Shown piece after piece: positions 46,401 through 55,632 of a DNA stretch of 64,000 nucleotides (positions are counted from its first letter, which is position 1; every line of letters starts with the position of its first letter). A program made the translations under genes and the position numbers. This stretch comes from Candidatus Gastranaerophilales bacterium (GTDB lineage: Bacteria > Cyanobacteriota > Vampirovibrionia > Gastranaerophilales > Gastranaerophilaceae). Location of the stretch: positions 1 to 64,000 of the forward strand of contig CALUUJ010000002.1 in assembly GCA_944323935.1 (NCBI GenBank). The letters run 5' to 3'. The notes below the pieces were generated by a model that was given only the letters and a program-made list of their open reading frames with translations, did not search any database and had not been told where the DNA came from.

Positions 46401-46923
46401 TGATATGGAAAATATTCAAAATGATACTTTTGTCACTATATGCGGTTTATTGACTTCTGTTAGACAAATTCCTACCAAAAAAGATCCTGCTAAATTTCTA
46501 AAAGCCGGTGTAATAGAAGATTTAACAGGAGAAATTGCTTTTGTTGCATTCCATAAAACATTACAGGAATATAATACTTTTATTGAACAAGAAAAAAAAG
46601 TAATTATGTCAGGGAAATTACAAAAGAGAGAAGAAGGAACTTCACAAATAATTGTCGAGAGTATAAAACCGGTGGAAAATAGTAATATAGTTACAATAAG
46701 TTTTAAAAAAGAAACACCTTTTGAAATGTTAGTAGCAATTAAGGATACATTCGCTAATTATAGAGGAAGTGATCCTCTTGTATTTAAAACTGACAATAAT
46801 GGTATTGAGACAAGAGTACTTGCTTCTTCCAATTTTTGGCTAAATGCATCTAACGAGTTGACGCAGACATTGGAAAAAAAATTTGGAGAATGTATTTCTG
46901 TCTCAATTAAATCGCTTGAGTAG
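43480..46923 (+). CDS. dnaE: DNA polymerase III alpha subunit
   Basis: The protein has 1147 residues, normal for DnaE. It is the replicative polymerase. An N-terminal PHP domain (PLHVHTEYSLLDG, VTDHGVMYG) is followed by the polymerase core, with catalytic acids in PDVDIDFGDGRE and GPGRGSAAGSL and the fingers region LVALFRPGPLGSGMV. A helix-hairpin-helix (NSIKGIGEAVLKEI) and an OB-fold (VTICGLLTSVRQI) complete it. Its 3' end overlaps the convergent HD-GYP gene by 17 bp. The PHP histidines look intact. Confidence 0.97.
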   Translation: MRYVPLHVHTEYSLLDGAIRNKDYIKFAKENNFEAVAVTDHGVMYGALEFYRLGKDMQFKTIIGCEFYVLHGDITQKDTNNRELYHLVLLAKNNTGYKNLVKLVSIAHIDGFYYKPRINREILEKHSEGLICLSACIAGELAQNILNGNKEEARETAKWYKNLFKDDYYIELQDHGIDEQKRTNPELIKIAKELEIPLVITNDSHYLRKEDASWHDTLLCIQTNALKEDVNRFKFQNNEFYVKTPEELREAFKWLDSETFEEAIENTARIADKCHVIIELGKSILPSFPVPKGHTIPSYLGFLVRKGLHERYEEITPEIDERCKYELEIINKMGFDAYFLIVWDFINYAKTHGVPVGPGRGSAAGSLIAYALGITDLDPIKHHLFFERFLNPERISMPDVDIDFGDGREKVIDYVTEKYGKDKVCQIITFGTLSAKAAIKAVARVMNLPFEISNKVSQYVPAEVGMTIDKALEVSPDFKKVYDEDALIRQIIDEARNIEGLKQNTGMHAAGVIISHYPLNEIVPVQYAKEGNVITEYPKEDCEKVGLLKMDFLGLKNLTIIIQTLEMIKQRHGIEVDINHIPLDDEATYKMLMTGSTDGVFQLESTGMKQLVKDLRPSVFEDLGALVALFRPGPLGSGMVKDFVERKHGRQEIKYAHPLLEPVLKDTYGTLVYQEQIMQIFQVLADYSLGGADGVRRIMAKKHPEDLVKLEGPFIEKAVGKGMSEKDAKELFDQIGSFASYCFNRSHSACYAFVAYQTAYLKAHYPVEYISAMLTNSKDDQSKTQLYIAEAQKLGIKVLPPDINKSNSEFTPDGNNIRFGLNSIKGIGEAVLKEIEEEREKNGEFKSIADFTQRINPRVINRKTLENLAKAGAMTCLEPSRKKVFNNIENILNSAARENEAKESGQVSLFAALGDVNSGSSYQMSSFELYGSNEEFSDKEIQEFEKDLLGFYVTSHPLESIRDKLPFLTTHNISDMENIQNDTFVTICGLLTSVRQIPTKKDPAKFLKAGVIEDLTGEIAFVAFHKTLQEYNTFIEQEKKVIMSGKLQKREEGTSQIIVESIKPVENSNIVTISFKKETPFEMLVAIKDTFANYRGSDPLVFKTDNNGIETRVLASSNFWLNASNELTQTLEKKFGECISVSIKSLE

Positions 46924-48031
46924 CTTCCGATACTATTTTAAAGTCAATATTTTTAACCAAGAAAGAATATTTTTGATAAGCTTCTTCCGGATTCATTCTT
47001 GCATCATTAATTTTTGCTTCCAGTTTTATAAATATTTCTGCTAAATTAGGATCAAATTGAGTTCCGGCACAACGTTTAATTTCAGATATCGCAACTTCGT
47101 GAGACAAAGCAGTACGATAAGGTCTTGTTGAAGTCATTGCATCATAAGTATCAGCTAAAGCTATAATTCTACCAGGAAGAGGAATTTGAGTTCCTCTTAA
47201 TCCGTCAGGATAACCTGTGCCATCCCATTTTTCATGATGTGATTTCACCCATTCCGAAATCATTTGTAATTTTTTAATATTTATTACTATCTTTTCACCT
47301 CTGACCGGATGTGATTTCATAATTAAGAATTCTTCATCTGTAAGCTTTCCGTTTTTACATAATATACTTTTAGGCATTGCTATTTTACCAATATCGTGCA
47401 ATAATCCTGCAATTTCAATATCTTCCATATAGGAATCATCTAAATTAAGTTCTTTTGCTAGAATCATTGAATATAAAGTAACCCTCAATGAGTGACCGTT
47501 AGTATAAGAATCTTTTGTATCAAGTGCATTTGAAATTGCACGAATTGTTTTATAAAATAATTCTCTCAATTCATTATAAAAAACTTTATTATTACTTGCC
47601 ATTGAATATTTTGAAATTCCATTATCAACTGCAATTTTAAGTTCTTCCGGTTCAAAAGGTTTTAAGATATATTGGAATAAATCACAATCGTTAATGGCAG
47701 AAACTAAAATGTCTGTATCAACATGTCCTGTTAACAATATTTTTATAATTTGAGGATTTGTTTCACGAACTTTTTTTAAAAACTCTGTACCTTCCATAAC
47801 AGGCATTTTCTGGTCACTTACAATAAGTGCTATCTTGTCGCCATACTGTTTAACAATTTCTAAGGCTTCAATCCCATTATGTGCTGTAAGTATATTATAT
47901 TTTCCTCTAAATGTTCTTTTAAGTAGCTGCAAATTGTTTTCTTCATCATCTACAATTAATACAGTCTGCTTCTCATCCTTTGCAAAATTTAATACAACAT
48001 CTAAACTTTCTTTTAATTCACAAGAACTCAT
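46907..48031 (-). CDS. Response regulator with HD-GYP phosphodiesterase domain
   Basis: The protein has 374 residues. A receiver domain has VLIVDDEENN, the phospho-acceptor Asp in LIVSDQKMPVMEG, ILLTGHVD and Lys in YILKPFEP. The HD-GYP domain follows, with GLLHDIGKIAMP, SHPVRGEKI and SHHEKWDGTGYPDGL. The metal-binding HD and the GYP motif are intact, so it should hydrolyse cyclic di-GMP under control of phosphorylation. It resembles the RpfG class. Its kinase is not adjacent. A divergent GT2 gene starts 154 bp away. Confidence 0.93.
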   Translation of the reverse strand: MSSCELKESLDVVLNFAKDEKQTVLIVDDEENNLQLLKRTFRGKYNILTAHNGIEALEIVKQYGDKIALIVSDQKMPVMEGTEFLKKVRETNPQIIKILLTGHVDTDILVSAINDCDLFQYILKPFEPEELKIAVDNGISKYSMASNNKVFYNELRELFYKTIRAISNALDTKDSYTNGHSLRVTLYSMILAKELNLDDSYMEDIEIAGLLHDIGKIAMPKSILCKNGKLTDEEFLIMKSHPVRGEKIVINIKKLQMISEWVKSHHEKWDGTGYPDGLRGTQIPLPGRIIALADTYDAMTSTRPYRTALSHEVAISEIKRCAGTQFDPNLAEIFIKLEAKINDARMNPEEAYQKYSFLVKNIDFKIVSEATQAI

Positions 48032-48184
48032 TAACTACCACCAAAATATCACTCAATAACTCGACTATCGACTATCAAAAGTATAAACTTAAATATATTA
48101 TAACATTCTTTTACAAAAGTTAACAACAAGCAAAAAATTAATAAATATCATATAATTTTAGTGAAGATTTTTGAGAGAGGGATT

Positions 48185-48988
48185 ATGTTAAACGGTAAAA
48201 AAATTGTTGTTGTTATGCCTGCATATAATGCTGAAAAAACATTAGAAAAAACTTATAGTGAAATATATCATGAAATAGTAGATGAAATTATATTAACTGA
48301 TGATAAATCCAGTGATAATACAAAAGATTTAGCTAAAGATTTAAATATAACAACAATTGTTCATAAAGAAAACAGAGGTTATGGCGGTAATCAAAAATCT
48401 TGCTATACTGCTGCTCTAAAGTCAAATGCCGATATAGTTATAATGCTTCATCCGGATTATCAATATACACCTAAATTAATTCCTGCAATAGCTTCAATGT
48501 TAGCGTTTGAAGAATATGATGCTGTAATTGCCTCTAGAATGCTCTCTAATGCTTTGGAAGGCGGGATGCCTTTATATAAATATGTCGCAAATAAATTTCT
48601 AACTGCTTTTGAAAATTTATTTCTAGGCCAGCATTTATCAGAATATCATACGGGATTTAGAGGCTTTAAAAAAAATGTGCTTGAAAATCTTCCGTTAGAG
48701 GCTTGTGATGATGATTTTATTTTTGATAATGAAATGCTTGCTTTAGTAACATATTATGGATATAAGATAGGAGAGTTAAGCTGTCCTACAAAATATTTCC
48801 CTGAAGCTTCTTCTATAAATTTTTCCCGTTCTTGTAAATACGGATTTGGTGTTTTAGGTGTAAGTTTAAAATATTTTCTTGCTTATACAGGAATATACAA
48901 ATCAAAGATTTTTAGAAAAGATGCTAAGAAGCTTGATATAAATTCAGAACTTCCATACTATCACAAAACACAAGAAGTTAAATCTTAG
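48185..48988 (+). CDS. Family 2 glycosyltransferase (dolichol-phosphate-mannose-synthase-like)
   Basis: The protein has 267 residues from the ATG at 48185, which has GAGAGGG at 4-5 nt; an in-frame GTG at 48161 has no such site. Motifs are KKIVVVMPAYNAEKTLEKTY, EIILTDDKSSDNT and IVIMLHPDYQYTP, with HPDYQ in the metal-site position. A later acceptor region is EYHTGFRGFKKNVLENLP. It is soluble, with no membrane spans, and probably transfers a sugar to a lipid or polymer precursor. Its 3' end overlaps the convergent GGDEF/HD-GYP gene by 11 bp. Confidence 0.88.
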   Translation: MLNGKKIVVVMPAYNAEKTLEKTYSEIYHEIVDEIILTDDKSSDNTKDLAKDLNITTIVHKENRGYGGNQKSCYTAALKSNADIVIMLHPDYQYTPKLIPAIASMLAFEEYDAVIASRMLSNALEGGMPLYKYVANKFLTAFENLFLGQHLSEYHTGFRGFKKNVLENLPLEACDDDFIFDNEMLALVTYYGYKIGELSCPTKYFPEASSINFSRSCKYGFGVLGVSLKYFLAYTGIYKSKIFRKDAKKLDINSELPYYHKTQEVKS

Positions 48989-50840
48989 TCGCTAATGACG
49001 GTGCTATAGAGATGAACTGTCTAACCAGTTCTTTATCCCATTGTATACCTGCGCCTTCTTCAAGTATAGAGCATGCTTTTTCAACACTCATTCCTCTTCT
49101 GTAAGGTCTGTCGCTTATTAATGCGTGATATGTATCGGCAATTGCAACTATTCTTGCTGCAAGAGGAATTTCTTCTTCTTTTAAACCGCAAGGATATCCT
49201 TTGCCATTCCATTGTTCGTGGTGATACTTAACAATTGGAATTAAATCATGAAGTAATGGATTAGGCTCTAAAATTTTTTCAACACCAATTGAAGGATGCT
49301 GTTGAATAATTTTAAATTCTTCCGCAGTTAATTTGTCCGGTTTTGTTAAAACATATTCCGGTATACCTATTTTTCCAATATCGTGAAGTAAAGCTCCAAG
49401 TTTAATGCGTTCAACTTCTTTATCCGGTAAATTAATTGCTTTTGCAAGAGCAACAGAATATCTGGAAACAGATGAAGAGTGATCTTTTGTATATTCATCT
49501 TTTGCGTCAATTGCACTTGCAAGTGATGTAACAACTTCTATTAAATGATTTTGAGATACTATATTCTCATTTTGGAATTGTTCTACTAATGCTTCTTCAA
49601 AATTAATACCTAATTGAGAATGTCTTTTGGCCATAACTGTTGCAAAAGAATTTAAAGCCGCATCATCCCAAAAATCATAATCTTGAGTTGAAACAATTGT
49701 TGACCGTCCATTGTTATAACCTTTTGTTTTTGAGACTAAAACAGCTTGTTCTGCTAATATTAATAATTTTTCCTTGTCCATAGAGTCATCCGGATAAGTT
49801 GCAATTCCGACAGAAACTTTATTTATTGGTCCAATGTCATCAACAAGACAACAAGATAATGAATAAGTAAGGTATTCCGCAAGATATTTTGCTTCTTCCG
49901 CATCAATATTCCTTAATATAACAGATATTTTATCTCCGCCATATCTTGCTGCAATATCTTGCTTTTTAATATTTTCATTAATTTTATTTGCAACTAATTT
50001 TATTACTTCATCACCTTTAGAATGCCCATAGTCTCTGTTTATTTCACCCATATTATTAATATCAAAAATGATAACAGAAACTTTCGTTTTATTTGATTCT
50101 GCATATGCCAGTTCTTGAGATAATAATTCATGAAATCTTCTGTGCGAATACAAATTAGTTAAACTGTCTAAGTGTGAATTTTGAGCTACTTTTTCGTATA
50201 AAGATGAATTTTGGACTAACAATCCCAAATTAGTAGCAGCCATTTGATATAGATTTATATGGGTTTGAACATTATAATCACTTGCCATTGCAACACATAT
50301 ATTTTTCCCGCATATTTGGATTGGAATAATTACGCAAGGTAAACTAACCAAAGAAGGAAGTTTTAGAAAAGCAGAATTTTGAACAACCGAAACTTCTCCG
50401 CTTTGTATTGCTTTAACTATTTCATTTTCTTTGTCACTCATAAAAACTTTAAAAGAGTATACATTAGAGTTTTTGTCTAATAGCTTTATATTAACAGAAT
50501 TAGATGATTCGTTAATTAGACCTAAGGCTGTATAAGCACAATTTAGTCTTGATGTAAACATATTATGAAATGCATTCAAAGAAATTTTTATGTCGTGATG
50601 ATTCTTTATGATTTCGTTTGTTTCTTTGATAAAACCGGCATAATCAACAACACCATATGATTTTTCATTATGATGATTTATAATACCGTGAGAAGAATTA
50701 ACGGAATTCATCCCACTCCCGAGTATGTTAATCTTTGCAACGAGCCCACTTCTATCGATGGGATTTGTTATTATTTGATTTGAGGGAGAGAGATTTTTCT
50801 TTTGTTTATATTTATTATCTATTTTATTATCTTTTTGCAT
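48978..50840 (-). CDS. GAF-like/degenerate GGDEF/HD-GYP protein
   Basis: The protein has 620 residues. After a polar N-terminus come a GAF-like sensory domain (about 90-230), a GGDEF domain (about 235-395) and an HD-GYP domain (about 430-615). The GGDEF signature reads RYGGDKISV, so the Glu-Phe of GG(D/E)EF is replaced and cyclase activity is doubtful; a regulatory GTP-binding role is possible. The HD-GYP site is intact (LLHDIGKIGIP, HHEQWNGKGYPCGL), predicting cyclic di-GMP hydrolysis. No transmembrane segment is seen. It is monocistronic, with a 130-bp gap after it before lpxB. Confidence 0.9.
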   Translation of the reverse strand: MQKDNKIDNKYKQKKNLSPSNQIITNPIDRSGLVAKINILGSGMNSVNSSHGIINHHNEKSYGVVDYAGFIKETNEIIKNHHDIKISLNAFHNMFTSRLNCAYTALGLINESSNSVNIKLLDKNSNVYSFKVFMSDKENEIVKAIQSGEVSVVQNSAFLKLPSLVSLPCVIIPIQICGKNICVAMASDYNVQTHINLYQMAATNLGLLVQNSSLYEKVAQNSHLDSLTNLYSHRRFHELLSQELAYAESNKTKVSVIIFDINNMGEINRDYGHSKGDEVIKLVANKINENIKKQDIAARYGGDKISVILRNIDAEEAKYLAEYLTYSLSCCLVDDIGPINKVSVGIATYPDDSMDKEKLLILAEQAVLVSKTKGYNNGRSTIVSTQDYDFWDDAALNSFATVMAKRHSQLGINFEEALVEQFQNENIVSQNHLIEVVTSLASAIDAKDEYTKDHSSSVSRYSVALAKAINLPDKEVERIKLGALLHDIGKIGIPEYVLTKPDKLTAEEFKIIQQHPSIGVEKILEPNPLLHDLIPIVKYHHEQWNGKGYPCGLKEEEIPLAARIVAIADTYHALISDRPYRRGMSVEKACSILEEGAGIQWDKELVRQFISIAPSLATKI

Positions 50841-50970
50841 TAACCAATCCTGAATACGTCATATTATAAATCTATAAATCAAAAAAATTGCGAATATGTA
50901 ATAAACTGTTACAAAAATATCTTAACATATCTTATTTTTTTTGCAAAAGAAAATTTCTTAAATATATCCT

Positions 50971-52098
50971 CTAGATATTATTTGTAATGATTTCGGCAGT
51001 TTTGTTTGCTGCACCGGATGTTGATAGAACTTGCTTAACATTTTTCAACATTTCTATCATACTGTTCCTATATTGTTGATTATTTAAAATTTTATTTACT
51101 GATTCTGCAATGATTTTAGGCTTAGCATTAAATTGTAATAGCTCTGGAACAATGTCTTTATCCATAATAATATTAGGTAAACAAACTCTTTTTATGCATC
51201 TGACCAACATATAAATAATGAATAAGAACATTGGTCCTCTATAACTAATAATCATCGGGGTATGATACAAAGCTGCTTCAAGGGCAACTGTTCCCGACGC
51301 AAGAATAAGTGCATCTGACGAAGCCAATAGCTCATAATTCTTGTTTTTTAATATTTTTATATTTAAATCTTTATATTTTTCCAGAATAGGATTGATAAGT
51401 TCATCTTTAATGCTTGGAGCTTGAGCAAGTGCCAGTTGTATATCTGGATTTTTTGCTTTTAGAATTTTTGCAGAGTCTAAGAATATTGTTAAAAGATTAT
51501 TTATCTCAAATTTTCTTGAACCCGGAAAAATTGAAACTAATTTTTTACTTTTATCAAAATCATATTGGTTGAAAAATTCTTCTTTATTTATTTTATCTGG
51601 TAGTTCTTCTAACAAAGGATGTCCGACAAATTCAGCATCAACCCCAACTTTATCGTACATTTCTTTTTCAAAAGGGAATATGGTTAATACTTTATTAATC
51701 GTCTTTTTAACCGTATTTAAACGCCATTTTCTAGATGCCCATATTTGTGGTGGTATATAATAATATATTTTGAAACCATATTTTGATAATACTTTTGAAA
51801 GATTAAGATTAAATCCTCCATAATCTATCATTAAAACCATATCAGGTTTATATTCATTTTTTAGATAAGAAGCTATTTTCTTCCCTAGATTAATATGCGA
51901 TAAAATTATACTTAAATTAAAACCCATTGCAGACATTTTAGAGTGATCGCAATAAAGTTTTACGCCTGTACTTGCAAGATTTTGCCCGCCAACGGCTTCT
52001 ATTTCTATATCGGCATTAAGCTTTTTTATCTCTTTTACTACGTCTGCGGCATGTTTATCGCCTGAATATTCTCCGGTGATTATAAATAATTTTTTCAT
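50971..52098 (-). CDS. lpxB: Lipid-A-disaccharide synthase
   Basis: The protein has 375 residues. It joins UDP-2,3-diacylglucosamine and lipid X to form the lipid A disaccharide at the inner face of the membrane. Family blocks are present: FIITGEYSGDKHAADVVKEI, VEAVGGQNL-type text as AVGGQNLASTG, MVLMIDYGGFNLNLS, YYIPPQIWASRKWR, FVGHPLLEELP, ISIFPGSRK-type text as VSIFPGSRKFEI and SGTVALEAALY. Its start overlaps the lpxI stop by four bases. The neighbours imply an LPS-type envelope. Confidence 0.95.
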   Translation of the reverse strand: MKKLFIITGEYSGDKHAADVVKEIKKLNADIEIEAVGGQNLASTGVKLYCDHSKMSAMGFNLSIILSHINLGKKIASYLKNEYKPDMVLMIDYGGFNLNLSKVLSKYGFKIYYYIPPQIWASRKWRLNTVKKTINKVLTIFPFEKEMYDKVGVDAEFVGHPLLEELPDKINKEEFFNQYDFDKSKKLVSIFPGSRKFEINNLLTIFLDSAKILKAKNPDIQLALAQAPSIKDELINPILEKYKDLNIKILKNKNYELLASSDALILASGTVALEAALYHTPMIISYRGPMFLFIIYMLVRCIKRVCLPNIIMDKDIVPELLQFNAKPKIIAESVNKILNNQQYRNSMIEMLKNVKQVLSTSGAANKTAEIITNNI

Positions 52099-52910
52099 AC
52101 GGCCATTACTACTATATTATTTTTATCTGCGAATTCTATAGTTTTTTCATAATCAACTAAAATAGTTTCATTTGCTTCAACAGCTATTAATTTTGCATTA
52201 TATCTTTTCATCGTCTTTAAAGTGTTAAGTCCAAAGGCTGGGATGTCAAATCGTTTATCTTGTTTCGGTTTTGAAACTTTTACAATTATAGAATCCTTTT
52301 TGCCCAACTTACATCCACGCTTTATGCACTTGTCTGTACCTTCAATAGCTTCAATTGCCATAATCATTCTATCTTTTATTACAACAGATTGACCTATATC
52401 AAGCTCACCCATTTCTTTTGCTATTTTATAGCCATATTCTACATCTGAAAGTTGCGCTTCAGTTGGTTGAATTTTACCAAGTATACCACGAGGAACCATC
52501 AAATTTTTTATAAATATAGTTTGATCTAAAACTGTAATACCAAGTTTTTCTAATTCTGCAACCAAAAATAACATTATAGCATCATCATTCAGTCTTGTTG
52601 CTTGTTTTAGAAATTCGATTGCTAAAGAGTCAAATTTGGGCCTTCTTACTACTAAGCTTTTAGAAACTTTTCCTATAAAAGTTAACTGTTTAATTTCCTC
52701 TGTTTCAAGAACTTTTTTTATTTTAAGAAGCTCTCCGGGCGCTAAATCATATACTTTTGAACAATATTTTTTTAATTCATTTCTGTTATCCGGAGAAAGA
52801 GCAATAGCTATTAATTCAAATCCATTCTCTTTAGCATTTTTTGCTAAGTTAACAGGCAACTGTCCATCGCCGGCGATTAATCCTTGCTTATTTTCTAATT
52901 CTATAGACAC
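52095..52910 (-). CDS. lpxI: UDP-2,3-diacylglucosamine diphosphatase, LpxI type
   Basis: The protein has 271 residues (DUF1009 family). It hydrolyses UDP-2,3-diacylglucosamine to lipid X, the step before LpxB. Typical blocks are GLIAGDGQLPVNLAKNAKENG, LTFIGKVSKS, DDAIMLFLVAELEKLGITVLDQT and MAIEAIEGTDKCIKRG near the catalytic acid region, and DIPAFGLNTLKTM. The gene sits directly before lpxB with an ATGA overlap, and the pair is co-translated. LpxI rather than LpxH is used by alphaproteobacteria and several other phyla. Confidence 0.94.
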   Translation of the reverse strand: MSIELENKQGLIAGDGQLPVNLAKNAKENGFELIAIALSPDNRNELKKYCSKVYDLAPGELLKIKKVLETEEIKQLTFIGKVSKSLVVRRPKFDSLAIEFLKQATRLNDDAIMLFLVAELEKLGITVLDQTIFIKNLMVPRGILGKIQPTEAQLSDVEYGYKIAKEMGELDIGQSVVIKDRMIMAIEAIEGTDKCIKRGCKLGKKDSIIVKVSKPKQDKRFDIPAFGLNTLKTMKRYNAKLIAVEANETILVDYEKTIEFADKNNIVVMAV

Positions 52911-52963
52911 AATAATTCCTCACTTAATATATATACTATAAAATAAAAATATATATTTTTATA

Positions 52964-53242
52964 CTATTTTACATATTCATCTGCAATTTGTTTTTTATAT
53001 TCTAACAAGCATTTTGAAAGTTGATCCGGACAGCTTGTGTTTTTAGAACCACATTTTATTCCTTGTAACTTTTCTATAACAGAGTCAATATGCATACCTT
53101 TTACTAAATTTCTTATACCGGCTAAATTTCCCATACATCCGCCAAGAAATTCAACATCTTGTATTATATCATTTTCTATTAAAACATTCATTAATGCACA
53201 ACAAGTACCTTGTGTTTGAAATTGTATTTTGTTTATTGTCAT
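52964..53242 (-). CDS. TSCPD-domain protein (TIGR03905-like)
   Basis: The protein has 92 residues. It contains QTQGTCCALMNVLIENDIIQDVEFLGGCMGNLAGI and the namesake TSCPDQLSKCLL. This Cys-rich domain also occurs at the end of some adenosylcobalamin-dependent ribonucleotide reductases and may bind metal or a cofactor. Six or seven cysteines are present. As a free-standing protein it has no established function that I know of. It lies between the PiT transporter gene and lpxI on the same strand, with short gaps, so may be part of that transcript. Confidence 0.82.
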   Translation of the reverse strand: MTINKIQFQTQGTCCALMNVLIENDIIQDVEFLGGCMGNLAGIRNLVKGMHIDSVIEKLQGIKCGSKNTSCPDQLSKCLLEYKKQIADEYVK

Positions 53243-53255
53243 ATATTATCCTTCT

Positions 53256-54266
53256 TTAATGCGGAATTAACTTTAATGTTGAGTATAAAACTATTGCTAG
53301 TATAACGCAACAAGGAATAGTTAGAATCCAAGCAGTAACTATATTACCAATTATATTAGTTCTAATATTACCACCTCTTATTGCTGAGCCTACCCCCATA
53401 ATAGAAGTTGAAACAACATGAGTCGTACTTAATGGAATTCCAAAATGCGAAGCAACCAAAACAATTAAGGATGCTGCGAAATCAGCTGCTGCTCCGCTAA
53501 TCGGCTTCAACTTTATAATTTTACTTCCCATTGTTTTAATAATTTTCCAACCACCGGACATTGTTCCCATTGCCATTGTAAAAGCGCAAACCAGCTTTAC
53601 ATATATCGGAATATTAAACTCACCTGTTTCCATTACAATTACACCGCCTGTTACAAGAGCCATTGTAATTACACCCATTGTTTTTTGTGCATCATTTAAG
53701 CCATGACTTAATGCCATTAATCCTGATGTTATTAATTGTATATTCTTAAATCTTCTGTTTATAACATCCGGCTTAATTTTATAGAACAATCTTAAAAATG
53801 CACACATAACCATAAATCCAATAACAAAACCAATAACAGGTGAAGCAAACATTGGAATTATTATTTTTTCAACTAATACTACAAAATGAATAGGATTAAG
53901 TCCCGCATGTATAAAAGTTGCGCCTAACAGCCCGCCTATTAATGCGTGTGAAGAACTGGACGGAAGTCCAAACCACCATGTTATCAAATTCCATATTACA
54001 GCGGCAAGTAAAGCACAAAATATAACCTGAAGAGTTATTGCATCACTTGCTATAATTCCTGCACCTATTGTTTTTGCTACATTAACTCCAAGCAAAGCCC
54101 CGATACATTCTAAGACAGCACCAAACAATACAGCCTGTCTTGGAGATAATACCTTAGTTGAAACTATTGATGCAATTGAATTTGCACAATCATGAAATCC
54201 GTTTATGTACTCAAAAGCCAAAGCTACAATTATTACTGCAATTAATAATAATAAAGTAAATGTCAT
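53256..54266 (-). CDS. PiT-family inorganic phosphate transporter
   Basis: The protein has 336 residues with about ten hydrophobic segments. PiT signatures appear in both halves: FEYINGFHDCANSIASIVSTKVLSPRQA near the N-terminus and GLNDAQKTMGVI in the second repeat, plus GLPSSSSHALIGGLLG and GIPLSTTHVVSTSIMGVG. It would import phosphate with a cation, or act as a metal-phosphate symporter. It follows the DUF47 gene by 12 bp, the standard pairing. It is on the short side for PiT, as in many compact genomes. Confidence 0.93.
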   Translation of the reverse strand: MTFTLLLLIAVIIVALAFEYINGFHDCANSIASIVSTKVLSPRQAVLFGAVLECIGALLGVNVAKTIGAGIIASDAITLQVIFCALLAAVIWNLITWWFGLPSSSSHALIGGLLGATFIHAGLNPIHFVVLVEKIIIPMFASPVIGFVIGFMVMCAFLRLFYKIKPDVINRRFKNIQLITSGLMALSHGLNDAQKTMGVITMALVTGGVIVMETGEFNIPIYVKLVCAFTMAMGTMSGGWKIIKTMGSKIIKLKPISGAAADFAASLIVLVASHFGIPLSTTHVVSTSIMGVGSAIRGGNIRTNIIGNIVTAWILTIPCCVILAIVLYSTLKLIPH

Positions 54267-54278
54267 AATAAACCTCTG

Positions 54279-54923
54279 TTAACTCATTTTTAAAACAACA
54301 CTTACTACAGCATCCGAAACACTATAACAAGCATCTAAAGCATTTTCCAAATCCTTATGAATATCTCTAAGTTTTATAACATTCAAGGCATCATATTTTC
54401 CAGAGAATAATGCTTCTGTAGCAGCATATAATATTTCATCACCACGAGTTTCAATTTCTTTCATTTTTAAATTTTTTGCTGTCATATCTGAAATTGTTGG
54501 TTTTTTAAAATTAGCAAAAATTTGCTCTAATTCAGAAGTCGCAGCAATTAATGTTTGAGCTTGATTTTTTAAGTTTTCTGTATATGAATCAAGTCTATAA
54601 ACCTTTAAATTCAAGCACGCCTTTGTTATCTTTTTTGTGATTTTATTTAATAGTGTAGCTATTTCTTGAATATCTTCTCTATCTATTGGTGTGACAAAAG
54701 ATGTATCTAAAACTTCTAATGTCTTTTTTATATTTTTTACACTTGCATGTTTATACTGTCTTGCCATTGCAATATGTTCTTCTGTAATACCTTTTTCCAT
54801 TATCTCATTGAAGAGTATTGCTGCCTGTTTACAACATTTTGTTCCTTCTTCAAACAATGAATAAAAAACATCATTTGATGGCGGTAATATGTATGACATA
54901 ATTCCACTTACTAATTTCGACAT
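54279..54923 (-). CDS. DUF47/PhoU-like Pit accessory protein
   Basis: The protein has 214 residues, all-helical. It shows the DUF47 (TIGR00153) pattern: DVFYSLFEEGTKCCKQAAILFNEIM at the start, then EHIAMARQYKHASVKNIKKTLEVLDTSFVTPIDREDI and IHKDLENALDACYSVSDAV at the end. Such proteins regulate the partner PiT transporter, probably by metal-dependent interaction. The gene is 12 bp upstream of the PiT gene and is preceded by AAGGAGAGAG. A hairpin with a T run separates it from the sigma-factor gene. Confidence 0.92.
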   Translation of the reverse strand: MSKLVSGIMSYILPPSNDVFYSLFEEGTKCCKQAAILFNEIMEKGITEEHIAMARQYKHASVKNIKKTLEVLDTSFVTPIDREDIQEIATLLNKITKKITKACLNLKVYRLDSYTENLKNQAQTLIAATSELEQIFANFKKPTISDMTAKNLKMKEIETRGDEILYAATEALFSGKYDALNVIKLRDIHKDLENALDACYSVSDAVVSVVLKMS

Positions 54924-54937
54924 ATCTCTCTCCTTTA

Positions 54938-54964
54938 CAAAAAAACAATGCCATATACACTGTT
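54938..54964 (-). terminator. Terminator or attenuator between sigma factor and DUF47 genes
   Basis: On the minus strand AACAGTG / CATTGTT (one G-U pair, seven-base loop, 54944-54964) is followed by a short T run. It begins right after the sigma-factor stop codon. The stem is short, so partial read-through into the phosphate genes is possible. Confidence 0.55.
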
Positions 54965-55593
54965 TTATACTAAATTTTGTTTAACTAACTCTTTTCTTAT
55001 TTTATTTAAACCTGATTGAATTATTCTTGAAATTCTAGATGGAGATAAATTAAATTCCTCAGAAATTTCTCTTAACTTTTTATCATTAAAGAATTTACAT
55101 TCTATAAGTTCTCTTTCCCTAGGAGGAAGATTCTTAATTGCATGTTTAATACTTTCACTAAGTTCCGAAAATAAAATCGTTTCTTCAGGATTTCTTTTAT
55201 TATCTCTTATTTGAGTCGGATTATCACCTTCTGCCATTTCATCAACAGATAGAATTGTTTTATAAACTGCTTCTCTTATACTGCATTGATTTTCTTCATC
55301 AATAACAGCATTTTCTTGTTGATTTTTTAATACATACCATTTGTATCTGCGTCTTACTTCATTTCTTATTGCCCATTTTATAGCTGTAGATAAATATGAT
55401 TTATTATATTTATCAGGCTCAGAATTAGCACACAACTTATGAATTACCTGAGTTCCTATATTAATAAGTTCGGAAAAATCAATAAGATGCTTAGAAGATA
55501 ATTTTTTATATTCAACCTTTGCTAAAGTATCTATCAGTTCTTGATAGTCCTTTATATTAAATTTGTATGTATTTTTCTTTTCTACACTCATAT
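54965..55593 (-). CDS. RNA polymerase sigma-70-family factor
   Basis: The protein has 208 residues from the ATG at 55593. An ATG at 55621 is in frame, but it sits almost on the predicted transcription start. Region 2 is recognisable (IDFSELINIGTQVIHKL, SYLSTAIKWAIRNEVRRRYKW). Region 4 is a good match (LPPRERELIECKFFNDKKLREISEEFNLSPSRISRIIQSGLNKIRKEL). Region 3 is much reduced, giving a group 3/4-like alternative sigma factor. The central insert (about residues 105-145) is acidic. No anti-sigma gene is adjacent. Confidence 0.85.
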
Positions 55594-55632
55594 CCGAAAT
55601 AAAAAAAACCCTACATGTCATATTCTACATTA

